Below, in pieces: positions 7,994 to 17,016 of a stretch of DNA of 64,000 bases. A program made the position numbers and the translations under genes. The DNA is from a bacterium (GTDB lineage Bacteria; Bdellovibrionota; Bacteriovoracia; Bacteriovoracales; Bacteriovoracaceae), in the NCBI GenBank assembly GCA_030425045.1, contig JAUHVL010000001.1:186001-250000 (forward strand), in the 5' to 3' direction. The notes under the pieces are model-generated. The model was not told where the DNA came from. It was given only the letters and a program-made list of their open reading frames with translations, and searched no databases. How positions within the stretch are numbered: position 1 is the first letter of the stretch; every line of letters starts with the position of its first letter.

Positions 7994-9325
7994 ATGTTTT
8001 CAAATAAGCTATTCCCAATCATTTTGATTGGTTTTGTTGTTAGATTAATTTTTATCTTAATACAACCATTAAGTCTTGATGAATTACTAACATACGAAGT
8101 CCTTAGAGTTGAAAATATTTCTAATCTTTTTAATCATATTTTAAAAAATGATCTACAACTTCCTTCATTTTATCTATTTTTGTATTCAATAAAAAATCTC
8201 TTTATTGAAAATCATTTCATTTATAGACTCTCATTAGGCTTATTGAGTTTATGCGGAATTTATTTTTCTTACAGAACTGCAAAATCAATAATAAATAAGC
8301 AGGCAGCTAATTTAGCAGCTTTAATTTACTCTCTTTCTTTTTCACTAGTTCTCTTTGGTGTTGAGTTTCGGCCTTATTCAATTTTGCTAGTTTTTTCTTC
8401 ACTTATGAACATGATTTATTTTGAAAAAAAAGAGGGTTATCTTTTAAAACTTGTCATTGTAGGCTTACTTGCTTCAACATTTCACTACTATGGTATTCTT
8501 TTAATCGTTCCTTTTTTGCTTCTTGAATATGATCGATTTACAAGATTTTTTAAGAATAACCCTTTCAAAACATTTTTTTCGTTTGGATTTTTCTTTTTAG
8601 CATTGATTCCAGTTATACCGACTATTATTAGAAACTATAATATAGGTCATACCTATAGAGAAAAAACACTAAGTTACCTTGGGTTAGATCACATCTTAAA
8701 CTTTTTAAGCTTATTTTTTTGGGGTCCAGTAGGTTTTATAATATTTTTGGTAATATTGTTTTTCTTTTTATCGAAAAACAATATTACCAAAATAAATAGA
8801 AAAGTATTTGAGTTAATATTTATTGGCCTTCTTCCCATGTTTCTTGTCTTCATTAAAAGCTTCACGAGCACTCCAACTTTAGAGCCGAGATACTTTATTG
8901 CTTATTTTCCACCATTCGTCGTTTGCTCAGCAGTTATACTTTTCACACTCGAAAGCAAAATAAAAAAAATTATACAACCACTTTTTATCGTCGTTATTTT
9001 CTTTGACCTTTTCGTTTATCGAAACATACTTGTAAGTTTCAGGGAAGATATCAAAGCTAAATATAAATTTAGTGCAAGTGTTGCCAAAGAAATGTCTCTT
9101 CCTATCATCAGTTGTGGGGGATGCTTTTGGCCATATGTGTCATCAGGGGATGACTATACATGCCTCAATGGAAAAAATGCTGGAAATGAGATGCGTGGCG
9201 TTAAAAGGGCCATTGTGGTGCAGTTTCGCGCTGGAGATGCGTCGTGTCGCGACTTATACCCTGAAATGACGAAGTTAAAGTCGATCAAAAACTATAATAC
9301 GTTTCTATATACTGCGTCACAGTAA
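7994..9325 (+). CDS. GT-C family membrane glycosyltransferase (GT39/ArnT-like)
   Basis: The protein has 443 residues and roughly ten hydrophobic segments. The first loop after the N-terminal helix carries SLDELLTYE, matching the acidic Asp-Glu motif that GT-C enzymes use at the membrane face. The segment LAALIYSLSFSL and FRPYSILLVF are typical of GT39/PMT and ArnT relatives, which transfer sugars from polyprenyl phosphate donors on the periplasmic side. The soluble C-terminus is short (about 80 residues) with Cys in SCGGCFW and DYTCLNG. It is the last gene of the accessory cluster; 112 bases separate it from secE. The exact donor and acceptor are unknown. Confidence 0.72.
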   Translation: MFSNKLFPIILIGFVVRLIFILIQPLSLDELLTYEVLRVENISNLFNHILKNDLQLPSFYLFLYSIKNLFIENHFIYRLSLGLLSLCGIYFSYRTAKSIINKQAANLAALIYSLSFSLVLFGVEFRPYSILLVFSSLMNMIYFEKKEGYLLKLVIVGLLASTFHYYGILLIVPFLLLEYDRFTRFFKNNPFKTFFSFGFFFLALIPVIPTIIRNYNIGHTYREKTLSYLGLDHILNFLSLFFWGPVGFIIFLVILFFFLSKNNITKINRKVFELIFIGLLPMFLVFIKSFTSTPTLEPRYFIAYFPPFVVCSAVILFTLESKIKKIIQPLFIVVIFFDLFVYRNILVSFREDIKAKYKFSASVAKEMSLPIISCGGCFWPYVSSGDDYTCLNGKNAGNEMRGVKRAIVVQFRAGDASCRDLYPEMTKLKSIKNYNTFLYTASQ

Positions 9326-9437
9326 ATAAACAATTGGACATTCTTGAATTTTTGTCGCATATATGAACGACTTGGCACAGGTAAATTATTGAAGTTTCAT
9401 CCTAGTGGATAGTTAAATCTTTGTAAAAGGAAATGCG

Positions 9438-9824
9438 ATGTCTTTGGTAAAAAGTGAAGACAATAAAAAGTGGATAAATACGTTCTCAGCAATTTGTTCA
9501 ATTATTGTTGGATACGTTCTTATTCAGTTTCTTCAACAGATGGGGGAGTGGTTCGATTTAGAAGCAAGAGTTCCTCATTTTCTAATGATCTCTCAAGGAC
9601 TTGGAATTGTTTCAGGTTTAATAACTTTCATAATTATTACACGAAATAGAAACTCTTCTACTCACCTTAATGAAGTGTTCGCTGAATTAGTAAAAGTGAT
9701 TTGGCCTAAAAGTGATGACGTAATTAAGTCTACAGTTGTTATCATTATAGGTCTTTCTCTTATGAGTGGATTATTCGTTGGTGTTGATTTTACGTTTCAG
9801 AAACTTTTGGAACTTCTCTACTAA
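9438..9824 (+). CDS. secE: Preprotein translocase subunit SecE
   Basis: Essential inner-membrane clamp of the SecYEG channel. The 128-residue protein has three hydrophobic helices (about 15-34, 48-68 and 97-118), the longer enterobacterial-like form rather than the minimal single-helix form. The signature amphipathic stretch before the last helix is ELVKVIWPKSDD (83-94). It starts at ATG after AAAGGAAATGCG and is followed 22 bases later by nusG, the standard secE-nusG order. It is first in the superoperon; the promoter must lie in or before 9326-9437, where I see only weak candidates. Confidence 0.96.
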   Translation: MSLVKSEDNKKWINTFSAICSIIVGYVLIQFLQQMGEWFDLEARVPHFLMISQGLGIVSGLITFIIITRNRNSSTHLNEVFAELVKVIWPKSDDVIKSTVVIIIGLSLMSGLFVGVDFTFQKLLELLY

Positions 9825-9846
9825 TAAGCTACTAAGGATTTAATAA

Positions 9847-10527
9847 ATGAGTATCGAAGACGAAGTAAATAACTCTGAGGAAATTGTTGAAAGTTCAGAA
9901 GAAACTTCAGCTGAGCAAGTCGAAGCAACTGAGGAGTCTGATGATGAGCCTACATCAACAAATAGAGATCCTGACTTAGCCTCGGGAGATAGTCCTGAGT
10001 TTAAATGGTATATTGCTAAGACACTTACCGGTCAAGAAAACAAGGTATCTAAAGCTCTTAAAGAGAGAATTGTTAATCTTAAGAAAGCGGAATACTTTGC
10101 AGAAATCTTAGTACCTGAAGAAACAGTCGTTTCAAATGCTGGTGGTAAGAAGAGAACAATTAAAAAGAAATTTTTTCCAGGTTATGTTTTGATCAAAATG
10201 ATTATGAATGACAGTACCTGGCACCTTGTGAAAGACACAGATAAGGTTTCTGGTTTTGTTGGTGGAACTCCAACGAGTCCTCAGCCAATCTCTGATGATG
10301 AAGCCGCATACATGACTAATAAGTCTGATGAGGGAATCAGAAAAACAAAAAGTTCTGTTAGTTTTACAGAAGGTGAAACAGTTAAAGTTATCGAAGGACC
10401 TTTTGCTTCTTTTGTCGGAACAGTTGAAGCTGTTAGTGACAAAGGTAAGGTAAAAGTAAACGTTTCAATTTTTGGTAGACCAACACCTGTTGAGTTGGAC
10501 TTTTCTCAAGTCGAGAAAGTCTCTTAA
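9847..10527 (+). CDS. nusG: Transcription termination/antitermination factor NusG
   Basis: Binds RNA polymerase and links it to Rho or ribosomes. The NGN domain starts near residue 52 (FKWYIAKTLTGQENKV) with FFPGYVLIKM in its core, and the KOW domain is FTEGETVKVIEGPFASFVG near the C-terminus. The length of 226 is above the usual 175-185 because residues 1-50 form an acidic Glu/Ser/Asp-rich extension with no predicted fold. There is no ATG just before the NGN domain, so the long start is the natural choice. rplK follows after 39 bases. Confidence 0.96.
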   Translation: MSIEDEVNNSEEIVESSEETSAEQVEATEESDDEPTSTNRDPDLASGDSPEFKWYIAKTLTGQENKVSKALKERIVNLKKAEYFAEILVPEETVVSNAGGKKRTIKKKFFPGYVLIKMIMNDSTWHLVKDTDKVSGFVGGTPTSPQPISDDEAAYMTNKSDEGIRKTKSSVSFTEGETVKVIEGPFASFVGTVEAVSDKGKVKVNVSIFGRPTPVELDFSQVEKVS

Positions 10528-10566
10528 TAAAGTTGGGAGATCTTTTTTAAGGTCGAGGAGTAAAAA

Positions 10567-10995
10567 ATGGCAAAGAAAATTACAGGATTTATCAAATTGC
10601 AAATTGCAGCTGGTAAAGCAAACCCTTCACCGCCGGTTGGGCCAGCATTAGGTCAAAAAGGTGTGAACATCATGGAGTTTTGTAAGGCATTCAATGCAAA
10701 AACTCAGAAGCAAATTGGACAGATTCTACCAACAATTATCACGGTCTACTCTGACAGGTCGTTTTCATTTGTTTGTAAAACACCTCCAACAACATGGTTC
10801 CTTAAAGACAAGCTAAAGCTTAAGTCTGGTGCTAACAAGCCTGGACATGAAGTTGCTGGTACCGTTCCAGAAAAAGTTGTTAAGGAAATTGTTGAAGCTA
10901 AAAAACCAGATCTAACCGCAGGTTCAGAAGAAGCCGGTATGAGAATCGTCGAAGGTTCGATTAGGTCAATGGGATTAAAGCTAGATTATAAATAA
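10567..10995 (+). CDS. rplK: 50S ribosomal protein L11
   Basis: Part of the GTPase-associated centre, binding 23S rRNA helices 43-44. The 142-residue length is normal. The N-terminal domain shows the Pro-rich hinge region [20 protein letters not shown] that contacts the factors, and the C-terminal rRNA-binding domain contains [27 protein letters not shown]-like Shine-Dalgarno lies just before the ATG. It is followed by rplA after 44 bases, the usual pair; L1 normally represses this pair by binding its mRNA leader. Confidence 0.98.
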   Translation: MAKKITGFIKLQIAAGKANPSPPVGPALGQKGVNIMEFCKAFNAKTQKQIGQILPTIITVYSDRSFSFVCKTPPTTWFLKDKLKLKSGANKPGHEVAGTVPEKVVKEIVEAKKPDLTAGSEEAGMRIVEGSIRSMGLKLDYK

Positions 10996-11039
10996 TTAAG
11001 TCACGGGAGGCGCAAGCCGTTATTACCGGGAGGAATAAA

Positions 11040-11744
11040 ATGAAAAAGAAATCAAAAAAGTTTTTAGAAGCACTTTCTAAAGTAGATCAAGATAAATTTT
11101 ATGATATCGACGAAGCTATTGAGCTTTGCAAGACATCATCTTTTGTGAAATTTGACGAGTCAGTTGATCTGGCGTTCAGACTTGGTGTTGACCCAAGACA
11201 CGCTGACCAAATGATCAGAGGGGCAATCGCAATGCCAGCTGGTACTGGTAAAACAATCAGAGTTTGTGTGATCACAAGTGGTGACAAAATTAAAGCTGCT
11301 GAAGATGCAGGAGCTGACTTTGTTGGTGGCGATGAGCTTGTCGCTAAAATTGCTGGCGGTTGGCTAGAGTTTGATAGAGTGATCGCTTCACCTGATATGA
11401 TGGGTAAGCTTGGCCGGATCGGTCGTGTTCTTGGACCTAGAGGTTTAATGCCTAACCCTAAGTTGGGAACAGTAACACCTGACGTTGCCAAAGCTGTTTC
11501 AGAGCAAAAAGCTGGTAAGGTTGAATATAGAACTGAAAAGAACGGTATTATTCATGTTCCAATTGGAAAAGTGTCATTCTCAAAAGAAGATTTAAGAAAA
11601 AACCTAGATGCTATTGTTTCAGCTGTTATTAAAGCAAAGCCTGCTAGTGCTAAGGGTACTTACCTAAAGTCGTTAACAGTGAGCTCAACAATGGGTCCTG
11701 GTGTAAAAATTGATACAATGGAAGCTTTAAATATTGCTAACTAA
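11040..11744 (+). CDS. rplA: 50S ribosomal protein L1
   Basis: Forms the L1 stalk at the E site; in other bacteria it also represses translation of rplK-rplA. The protein is 234 residues, the usual length. Recognisable parts are [11 protein letters not shown], the [14 protein letters not shown] motif in domain II and [14 protein letters not shown] near the end. A perfect GGGAGG Shine-Dalgarno lies six bases before the ATG, in a short 44-base gap that also holds a second GGGAGG. The downstream gap to rplJ holds a structured leader. Confidence 0.98.
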   Translation: MKKKSKKFLEALSKVDQDKFYDIDEAIELCKTSSFVKFDESVDLAFRLGVDPRHADQMIRGAIAMPAGTGKTIRVCVITSGDKIKAAEDAGADFVGGDELVAKIAGGWLEFDRVIASPDMMGKLGRIGRVLGPRGLMPNPKLGTVTPDVAKAVSEQKAGKVEYRTEKNGIIHVPIGKVSFSKEDLRKNLDAIVSAVIKAKPASAKGTYLKSLTVSSTMGPGVKIDTMEALNIAN

Positions 11745-11823
11745 CCGAGGTTGATGATGGTCGGTTGGAAATGATTTCCTATAAAGCCTGCCTGAAACTC
11801 CCTCCAAAATAAGGAGGTCGTTT
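11745..11823 (+). promoter_or_regulatory. Candidate L10-type leader before rplJ
   Basis: This 79-base gap contains three self-complementary parts: CCGA with TCGG near the 5' end, a perfect hairpin GGAAA-TGA-TTTCC at 11767-11779, and CCTCC (11801-11805) facing GGAGG (11813-11817) across a seven-base loop. GGAGG is the rplJ Shine-Dalgarno, six bases before its ATG. The position matches that of known L10 leaders, where L10-L7/L12 represses its own translation. Assignment to that RNA family is inferred from position and foldability; I could not run a covariance model. Confidence 0.5.
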
Positions 11824-12369
11824 ATGTTAAAACGAGCTGAGAAAGACGAAATTATTGCGGGATTAAAAACGGACATTGAATCCGCAAAAGCCGTTTTTCT
11901 GACAAACGTTATTGGTGTTGGCGCCAATGACACTGTGGCACTCCGAAAAAAAATTCGTGATGCCAATGGGAAGTTGGTAGTTACTCGTAACACTCTTTTT
12001 AGAAAAGGTTCTGCTGGAACTGCTGCTGAGAATATGCTTGCTCAGTTAAAAGGTCCACACGCATTAGCTTTTGCTTTTGAAGATGCTGTTGGTGTAGCTA
12101 AGGCCCTAAAAGAAACCAACAAAGAGTTTGAAATTGTTGAACTACTTGGTGGAGTTCTTGATGGTAAGGAATTGAGTGTTCCTGAAATTAAGCAACTTGC
12201 TGATCTACCATCTCGCGAAGAAATGCTTGGTACATTACTCGCAACTATGATGGCGCCTACTTCTGCTATGGCTAGATTGATGAATGCAATCAAAGACAAG
12301 TGTGAAGAGCAAGGTGTTGAGTCACCAGGAAAGTTAACAGTAGAAGCTGCAGCTGAAACTGCAGAGTAA
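11824..12369 (+). CDS. rplJ: 50S ribosomal protein L10
   Basis: Base of the L7/L12 stalk: the N-terminal domain binds 23S rRNA and L11, and the C-terminal helix holds L12 dimers. The 181 residues include KLVVTRNTLFRKG and KGPHALAF, typical of L10, and the Glu/Ala-rich C-terminal helix. It starts at ATG after AGGAGG, which can be masked by an upstream CCTCC. It is followed by rplL after 29 bases. L10 with L12 is the likely autorepressor of this pair, by analogy with other bacteria. Confidence 0.97.
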   Translation: MLKRAEKDEIIAGLKTDIESAKAVFLTNVIGVGANDTVALRKKIRDANGKLVVTRNTLFRKGSAGTAAENMLAQLKGPHALAFAFEDAVGVAKALKETNKEFEIVELLGGVLDGKELSVPEIKQLADLPSREEMLGTLLATMMAPTSAMARLMNAIKDKCEEQGVESPGKLTVEAAAETAE

Positions 12370-12398
12370 TAAAAATTTAAAATTTAAGGAGAACTAAT

Positions 12399-12767
12399 AT
12401 GTCTATTACAAATGAACAATTAATCGAACACATCTCAAACATGACTGTACTTGATATGGCCAACCTCGTTAAAGAGATGGAAGAAAAATTTGGTGTATCT
12501 GCTGCTCCCGTTGCTGTAGCTGGTGCTGCTGCCGGTGGTGAAGCTGCTGAAGAAAAAACAGAATTTGACGTAGTACTTGCTGAAGCTGGTGCTAAGAAAA
12601 TTAACGTTATTAAAGAAGTTAGAGCAATCACAGGTCTTGGTCTTAAAGAAGCTAAGGAAATGGTTGAAGGTGCTCCAAAAACTCTTAAAGAGGGTGTTGA
12701 TAAAGCAGAAGCTGAAGAGCTCAAGAAAAAACTTGAAGCTGCAGGCGCTAAGGTTGAGATTAAGTAA
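12399..12767 (+). CDS. rplL: 50S ribosomal protein L7/L12
   Basis: Stalk protein that recruits and stimulates translation GTPases. At 122 residues it has normal length: an N-terminal dimerisation helix pair (to about 32), an Ala/Gly-rich hinge (about 35-50), and the C-terminal factor-binding domain with [25 protein letters not shown] Shine-Dalgarno lies before the ATG. A stable hairpin lies between it and rpoB, which would allow L12 mRNA to be made in excess of rpoB. Confidence 0.98.
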   Translation: MSITNEQLIEHISNMTVLDMANLVKEMEEKFGVSAAPVAVAGAAAGGEAAEEKTEFDVVLAEAGAKKINVIKEVRAITGLGLKEAKEMVEGAPKTLKEGVDKAEAEELKKKLEAAGAKVEIK

Positions 12768-12798
12768 TTCAATTAATACTTATATTTGACTTATTAAT

Positions 12799-12826
12799 AT
12801 TAGCGGGGAGCTGTCTCTCCGCTAAT
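12799..12826 (+). other. Stable hairpin between rplL and rpoB
   Basis: ATTAGCGGGGAG (12799-12810), loop CTGT, and CTCTCCGCTAAT (12815-12826) form a 12-pair stem with a single G-U pair. No run of T follows, so it is not a canonical intrinsic terminator. In E. coli the same gap holds an attenuator and an RNase III cut site that lower rpoBC relative to rplJL; the same role is plausible here but unproven. Confidence 0.7.
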
Positions 12827-12861
12827 GTATATTGTGGGCATGTGCTCACGGGAGATCTAAA

Positions 12862-15800
12862 ATGACTCAGGCTTTTAAACCGAACGAATGGTACAGAAAA
12901 GATTTTTCTACTGTAAAAACCATTATCGACACTCCACCATTAATGAAACTGCAGACAAATTCTTATGATGAGTTTTTGCAAAAAGATGTTCCAATAGCAA
13001 AAAGAGAAAATATTGGTCTACAGGCGGTTTTTAACTCTGTTTTTCCTATCTTTGATTTTAATAAAACTGTTTCTCTCGAGTTCGTTAGTTATGCGCTAGA
13101 GGAACCAAAGTATACTGTCAAAGAATGTCGTCAAAGAGGACTTTCTTACGAGGCACCTTTAAAAGTTGTTGTAAGGTTAGTTTTTTACGATGTGAATGTA
13201 GATAAAGATGGAAATGAGCAAAAGACTGTTTCATCAATTAAAGAACAGGAAGTTTACTTAGGTAATATTCCTCTAATGGCAGAAACTGGGTCATTTGTTT
13301 ATAACGGTACTGAAAGAGTTATTGTTTCTCAGCTTCATAGATCTCCAGGTATTATTTTTGAACACGATAGTGGAAAAAAGCATAGTAGTGGTAAATTACT
13401 TTATTCCGCTAGAATTATACCTCACAGAGGTTCATGGTTAGACTTTGAGTTTGATCATAAGAACGTTCTTTTTGCTAGAATCGATAGAAAAAGAAAGTTG
13501 CATGCAACCGTCGTTTTAAAAGCAATGGGATATTCTACTCCACAGCTTTTAGATATGTTCTACCATAAAGAGGTTATAACTCTTGCAAAAGACGGTAACT
13601 TTAAAAGAAATTTAGATATGAGTCTCTTGGTTGGTACAAGACCATCTCAAGACTTAATCGATCCAAAGTCTGGAAAAGTAATTGTTAAAAAAGGTAAAAA
13701 ATTCACAAAAATGAGTTTGAAAAAACTCAGTGAAGCTAAGATAGAGTCACTCGATGCAACTCTTGAAGAAGTTGTTGGGAAAGTTGCTGCAGAAGATATC
13801 TTTGATGAGAACACTGGTGAAGTTCTTTGTTTGGCAAATGAAGCTTTAAGTGAATCGAAGATTCAAGAACTGATGACAGCTGGAGTGAAAGAAGTAAAAG
13901 TTCTTTATATTGATATGATCAATTTTGGTGATCAGATCAGAAATACATTGCTTCTTGATAAAACTGATACAAAAGAAGATGCACTAATTAAGATCTTTGA
14001 AAGGTTAAGACCAGGCGAGCCTCCAACTGTTGAAGCTGCTGAGATGCTTTTCGATAATCTATTCTTTAATGCAGAAAAATATGACCTTTCGAAAGTTGGT
14101 CGTATGAAAATTAATTATAAATTTGGTACTGATTTAGATGTAGAGAACACTGTTCTAAATCATGATGATATTTTAAACACTGTCACTTACCTCGTTGAAC
14201 TGAATAACGGCAAGGGTAAGGTTGATGATATCGATCACCTAGGTAACAGAAGAGTAAGAGCCGTTGGTGAACTTCTTGAAAACCAGTTTAGAGTTGGTTT
14301 AGTTAGAATGGAAAGAGCTGTTAAAGAAAGAATGGCCATCCAAGAAATCGATACGATGATGCCTTACGATCTAGTAAATCAAAAACCAGTCGCGGCAGCA
14401 GTTAAAGAATTTTTTGGTTCATCTCAGCTGTCACAGTTTATGGACCAAACGAATCCTCTATCTGAAGTTACTCACAAAAGAAGACTTTCTGCTCTTGGGC
14501 CAGGTGGTTTAACGAGAGAAAGAGCTGGTTTTGAGGTTCGAGACGTTCACAGTACTCACTATGGAAGAATGTGTCCGGTGGAAACACCTGAAGGACCAAA
14601 TATTGGTCTTATTACATCACTTGCTACATACGCTAGAGTTTCAGAGTATGGATTTATCGAAACTCCATATCGTGTTGTTGATGAAAATCAAAAACTAGGT
14701 GATCCAAAGTATTTTACAGCTTTCCAAGAAGAAGGGAAAAACATTGCCCAGATAGAAGAAAAATATATCGAAGATGGTAAAGTCGTTGGTGATCACGTTC
14801 CTTCTCGTGCTTCTGGTGAATTCTCACTAATGAAGGCTGAAGACGTTGACCTTATGGACGTTTCACCATCGCAGATGATTTCAATTGCTACATCACTTAT
14901 CCCATTCCTTGAGCACGACGATGCTAACCGTGCACTCATGGGATCAAACATGATGAGACAAGCTGTACCTGTTGTTCGTACAGATGCTCCATTTGTCGGA
15001 ACCGGTGTAGAAAAAATTGTCGCCAATGACTCTGGTGCGATTTTGACAGCTAAGGCTGATGGTAAAGTTATCTTTGTTGACTCTAACAGAATCGTTATTC
15101 AGAGAGATAAGTTTGATCAAGGTAAGTCTGGTGTTGATATCTACAAACTAATCAAATACCAAAGAACTAACCAAAATACATGTAACAACCAAAAGGCACT
15201 TGTAAAAGAAGGTGATGTAGTTAAAAAAGGTATGGTTATTGCTGATGGTCCAGGAACTCACTTGGGTGACTTGGCCTTGGGTCAAAACGTACTTGTCGCT
15301 TTCATGCCTTGGGGTGGCTATAACTACGAAGACTCGATCCTAATATCAGAATCAATGCTAGCTAGAGATGTTTTTACATCAATTCACATTGAATCTTTTG
15401 AAATTGAAGCTCGTGATACAAAACTAGGTAAAGAAGAAATCACTAGAGATATTCCTAACGTTTCTGAAGAAGCTTTAGGTGATCTTGATGAAGCTGGTAT
15501 TATTAGAGTTGGTGCGATCGTAAGATCTGGAGATATTCTTGTTGGTAAGATTACTCCTAAGGGTGAGAGTCAGCTTTCTCCTGAAGAAAAACTACTGAAA
15601 GCAATCTTTGGTGATAAAGCTGGTGATGTAAAGGATACCTCGTTAAGAGTTCCGTCATCGGTTCAAGGAACGGTTATTGATGCTAAAGTTTATACTCGTG
15701 AAGGAGTTGAGCTAGACGTACGTTCTAAGGAGATCATCGATCAAGAAACAACTTTGATTAGAAGAGATGAAAGAATTGAAATCCAAGCGATTCAAAGATC

Positions 15801-16992
15801 GGCCCTCATTCACATCGCTGAAATGCTGAAGGGACAAACAACTACTGACAAACTTGTTTCAGAAGATGGATCAACAGATCTTCTCGCTAAGGGTGCTGAA
15901 ATTACTTATGATTCGCTAGCAAATATTCCTTTTGAATTAATTGGCTACTTGCCATTAGTTCCTGAAATGGAAGAAAAGCTCGGAGAGTATTTTGCTGATA
16001 TAAGAAACCGTATCAACAGAGTTCGTACTAGAGCGAATGATGAAATTGCTATTCTTCATAGAGGTGACGAGTTGCCTCCAGGAGTTATTAAGAAAGTTAC
16101 AGTTTATGTTGCCATTAAAAGAAAGCTTCAGCCTGGTGATAAAATGGCTGGACGTCACGGTAACAAAGGTGTGATTTCAAACGTACTTCCTCAAGAAGAT
16201 ATGCCTTATCTTGCAGATGGGTCACAGGTAGATATTGTTCTTAATCCACTAGGTGTTCCATCTCGTATGAATATTGGACAGCTTTTAGAGCTTCACCTTG
16301 GTTGGGCTGGTCGTGGACTTGCTGAAAAAATGAAGTCGATGCTTGAAGAGCAAAAAGAAATGCACGCTATTAAAGATTATATTTACGATATCTATAAAAC
16401 TGAAGAAGTTAAAAAGTGGTTACAAAAAGCGAGTGATAAAAGAGTTCGTGAAGTAGCTGCTCAGCTTGGAACAGGTATTAGATTTTCGACTGCAGTGTTT
16501 GATGGTGCAAAAGAAAAAGATATTAGAGATATGTTAAGCCTTGCGGATTTAGACCCTTCTGGTAAGACAACTCTTTTTGATGGCCTAACTGGTGATGCGT
16601 TCGCGGAAGATGTAACTGTTGGTATTATGTACATGCTTAAGCTACACCACCTTGTTGATGAAAAGATTCACGCTAGATCAACAGGACCCTACTCTCTCGT
16701 AACTCAACAACCACTCGGTGGTAAAGCACAGTTTGGTGGTCAGAGACTTGGGGAAATGGAAGTTTGGGCACTTGAAGCATACGGTGCAGCCTACACATTA
16801 CAAGAATTCTTAACCGTAAAATCTGATGATGTGATTGGTAGAACGAGAATGTATGAGTCAATCGTTAAGGGTGAGCAAGTGCTTGAACCTGGATTGCCAG
16901 AGTCATTCAACGTTCTTATCCGTGAACTACAAGCGCTATGTCTTGATGTTAAATTAGAAGAAGTATCAGATGAGGAAAGCCTCACTAATTAA
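12862..16992 (+). CDS. rpoB: DNA-directed RNA polymerase subunit beta
   Basis: Catalytic core subunit of RNA polymerase, 1376 residues. I chose the ATG at 12862 because GGGAG lies eight bases before it; an in-frame TTG 30 bases upstream would add an unfamiliar tail. The rifampicin-pocket region is intact: [20 protein letters not shown], then [18 protein letters not shown]. Other hallmarks are [35 protein letters not shown] and the C-terminal [18 protein letters not shown]. Pocket residues look wild type for rifampicin sensitivity by eye. rpoC follows after 24 bases. Confidence 0.98.
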   Translation: MTQAFKPNEWYRKDFSTVKTIIDTPPLMKLQTNSYDEFLQKDVPIAKRENIGLQAVFNSVFPIFDFNKTVSLEFVSYALEEPKYTVKECRQRGLSYEAPLKVVVRLVFYDVNVDKDGNEQKTVSSIKEQEVYLGNIPLMAETGSFVYNGTERVIVSQLHRSPGIIFEHDSGKKHSSGKLLYSARIIPHRGSWLDFEFDHKNVLFARIDRKRKLHATVVLKAMGYSTPQLLDMFYHKEVITLAKDGNFKRNLDMSLLVGTRPSQDLIDPKSGKVIVKKGKKFTKMSLKKLSEAKIESLDATLEEVVGKVAAEDIFDENTGEVLCLANEALSESKIQELMTAGVKEVKVLYIDMINFGDQIRNTLLLDKTDTKEDALIKIFERLRPGEPPTVEAAEMLFDNLFFNAEKYDLSKVGRMKINYKFGTDLDVENTVLNHDDILNTVTYLVELNNGKGKVDDIDHLGNRRVRAVGELLENQFRVGLVRMERAVKERMAIQEIDTMMPYDLVNQKPVAAAVKEFFGSSQLSQFMDQTNPLSEVTHKRRLSALGPGGLTRERAGFEVRDVHSTHYGRMCPVETPEGPNIGLITSLATYARVSEYGFIETPYRVVDENQKLGDPKYFTAFQEEGKNIAQIEEKYIEDGKVVGDHVPSRASGEFSLMKAEDVDLMDVSPSQMISIATSLIPFLEHDDANRALMGSNMMRQAVPVVRTDAPFVGTGVEKIVANDSGAILTAKADGKVIFVDSNRIVIQRDKFDQGKSGVDIYKLIKYQRTNQNTCNNQKALVKEGDVVKKGMVIADGPGTHLGDLALGQNVLVAFMPWGGYNYEDSILISESMLARDVFTSIHIESFEIEARDTKLGKEEITRDIPNVSEEALGDLDEAGIIRVGAIVRSGDILVGKITPKGESQLSPEEKLLKAIFGDKAGDVKDTSLRVPSSVQGTVIDAKVYTREGVELDVRSKEIIDQETTLIRRDERIEIQAIQRSALIHIAEMLKGQTTTDKLVSEDGSTDLLAKGAEITYDSLANIPFELIGYLPLVPEMEEKLGEYFADIRNRINRVRTRANDEIAILHRGDELPPGVIKKVTVYVAIKRKLQPGDKMAGRHGNKGVISNVLPQEDMPYLADGSQVDIVLNPLGVPSRMNIGQLLELHLGWAGRGLAEKMKSMLEEQKEMHAIKDYIYDIYKTEEVKKWLQKASDKRVREVAAQLGTGIRFSTAVFDGAKEKDIRDMLSLADLDPSGKTTLFDGLTGDAFAEDVTVGIMYMLKLHHLVDEKIHARSTGPYSLVTQQPLGGKAQFGGQRLGEMEVWALEAYGAAYTLQEFLTVKSDDVIGRTRMYESIVKGEQVLEPGLPESFNVLIRELQALCLDVKLEEVSDEESLTN

Positions 16993-17016
16993 TAAGTGAA
17001 TTTGGAGTAATTATTT

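Noticed and set aside
9372-9378. TTGGCAC resembling the -24 element of a sigma-54 promoter before secE
   Set aside because: No GC-bearing -12 element at the required spacing; also secE is expected to be housekeeping.
11099-11491. Minus-strand frame opposite rplA
   Set aside because: Shadow of rplA; no ribosome site and no recognisable protein.
12377-12772. Long minus-strand open frame opposite rplL
   Set aside because: Fully overlaps rplL and has low-complexity Ser/Ala translation, a shadow of codon bias.
12832-12861. TTG start that lengthens rpoB by ten residues
   Set aside because: ATG 12862 has a good GGGAG site and the added residues do not match RpoB.
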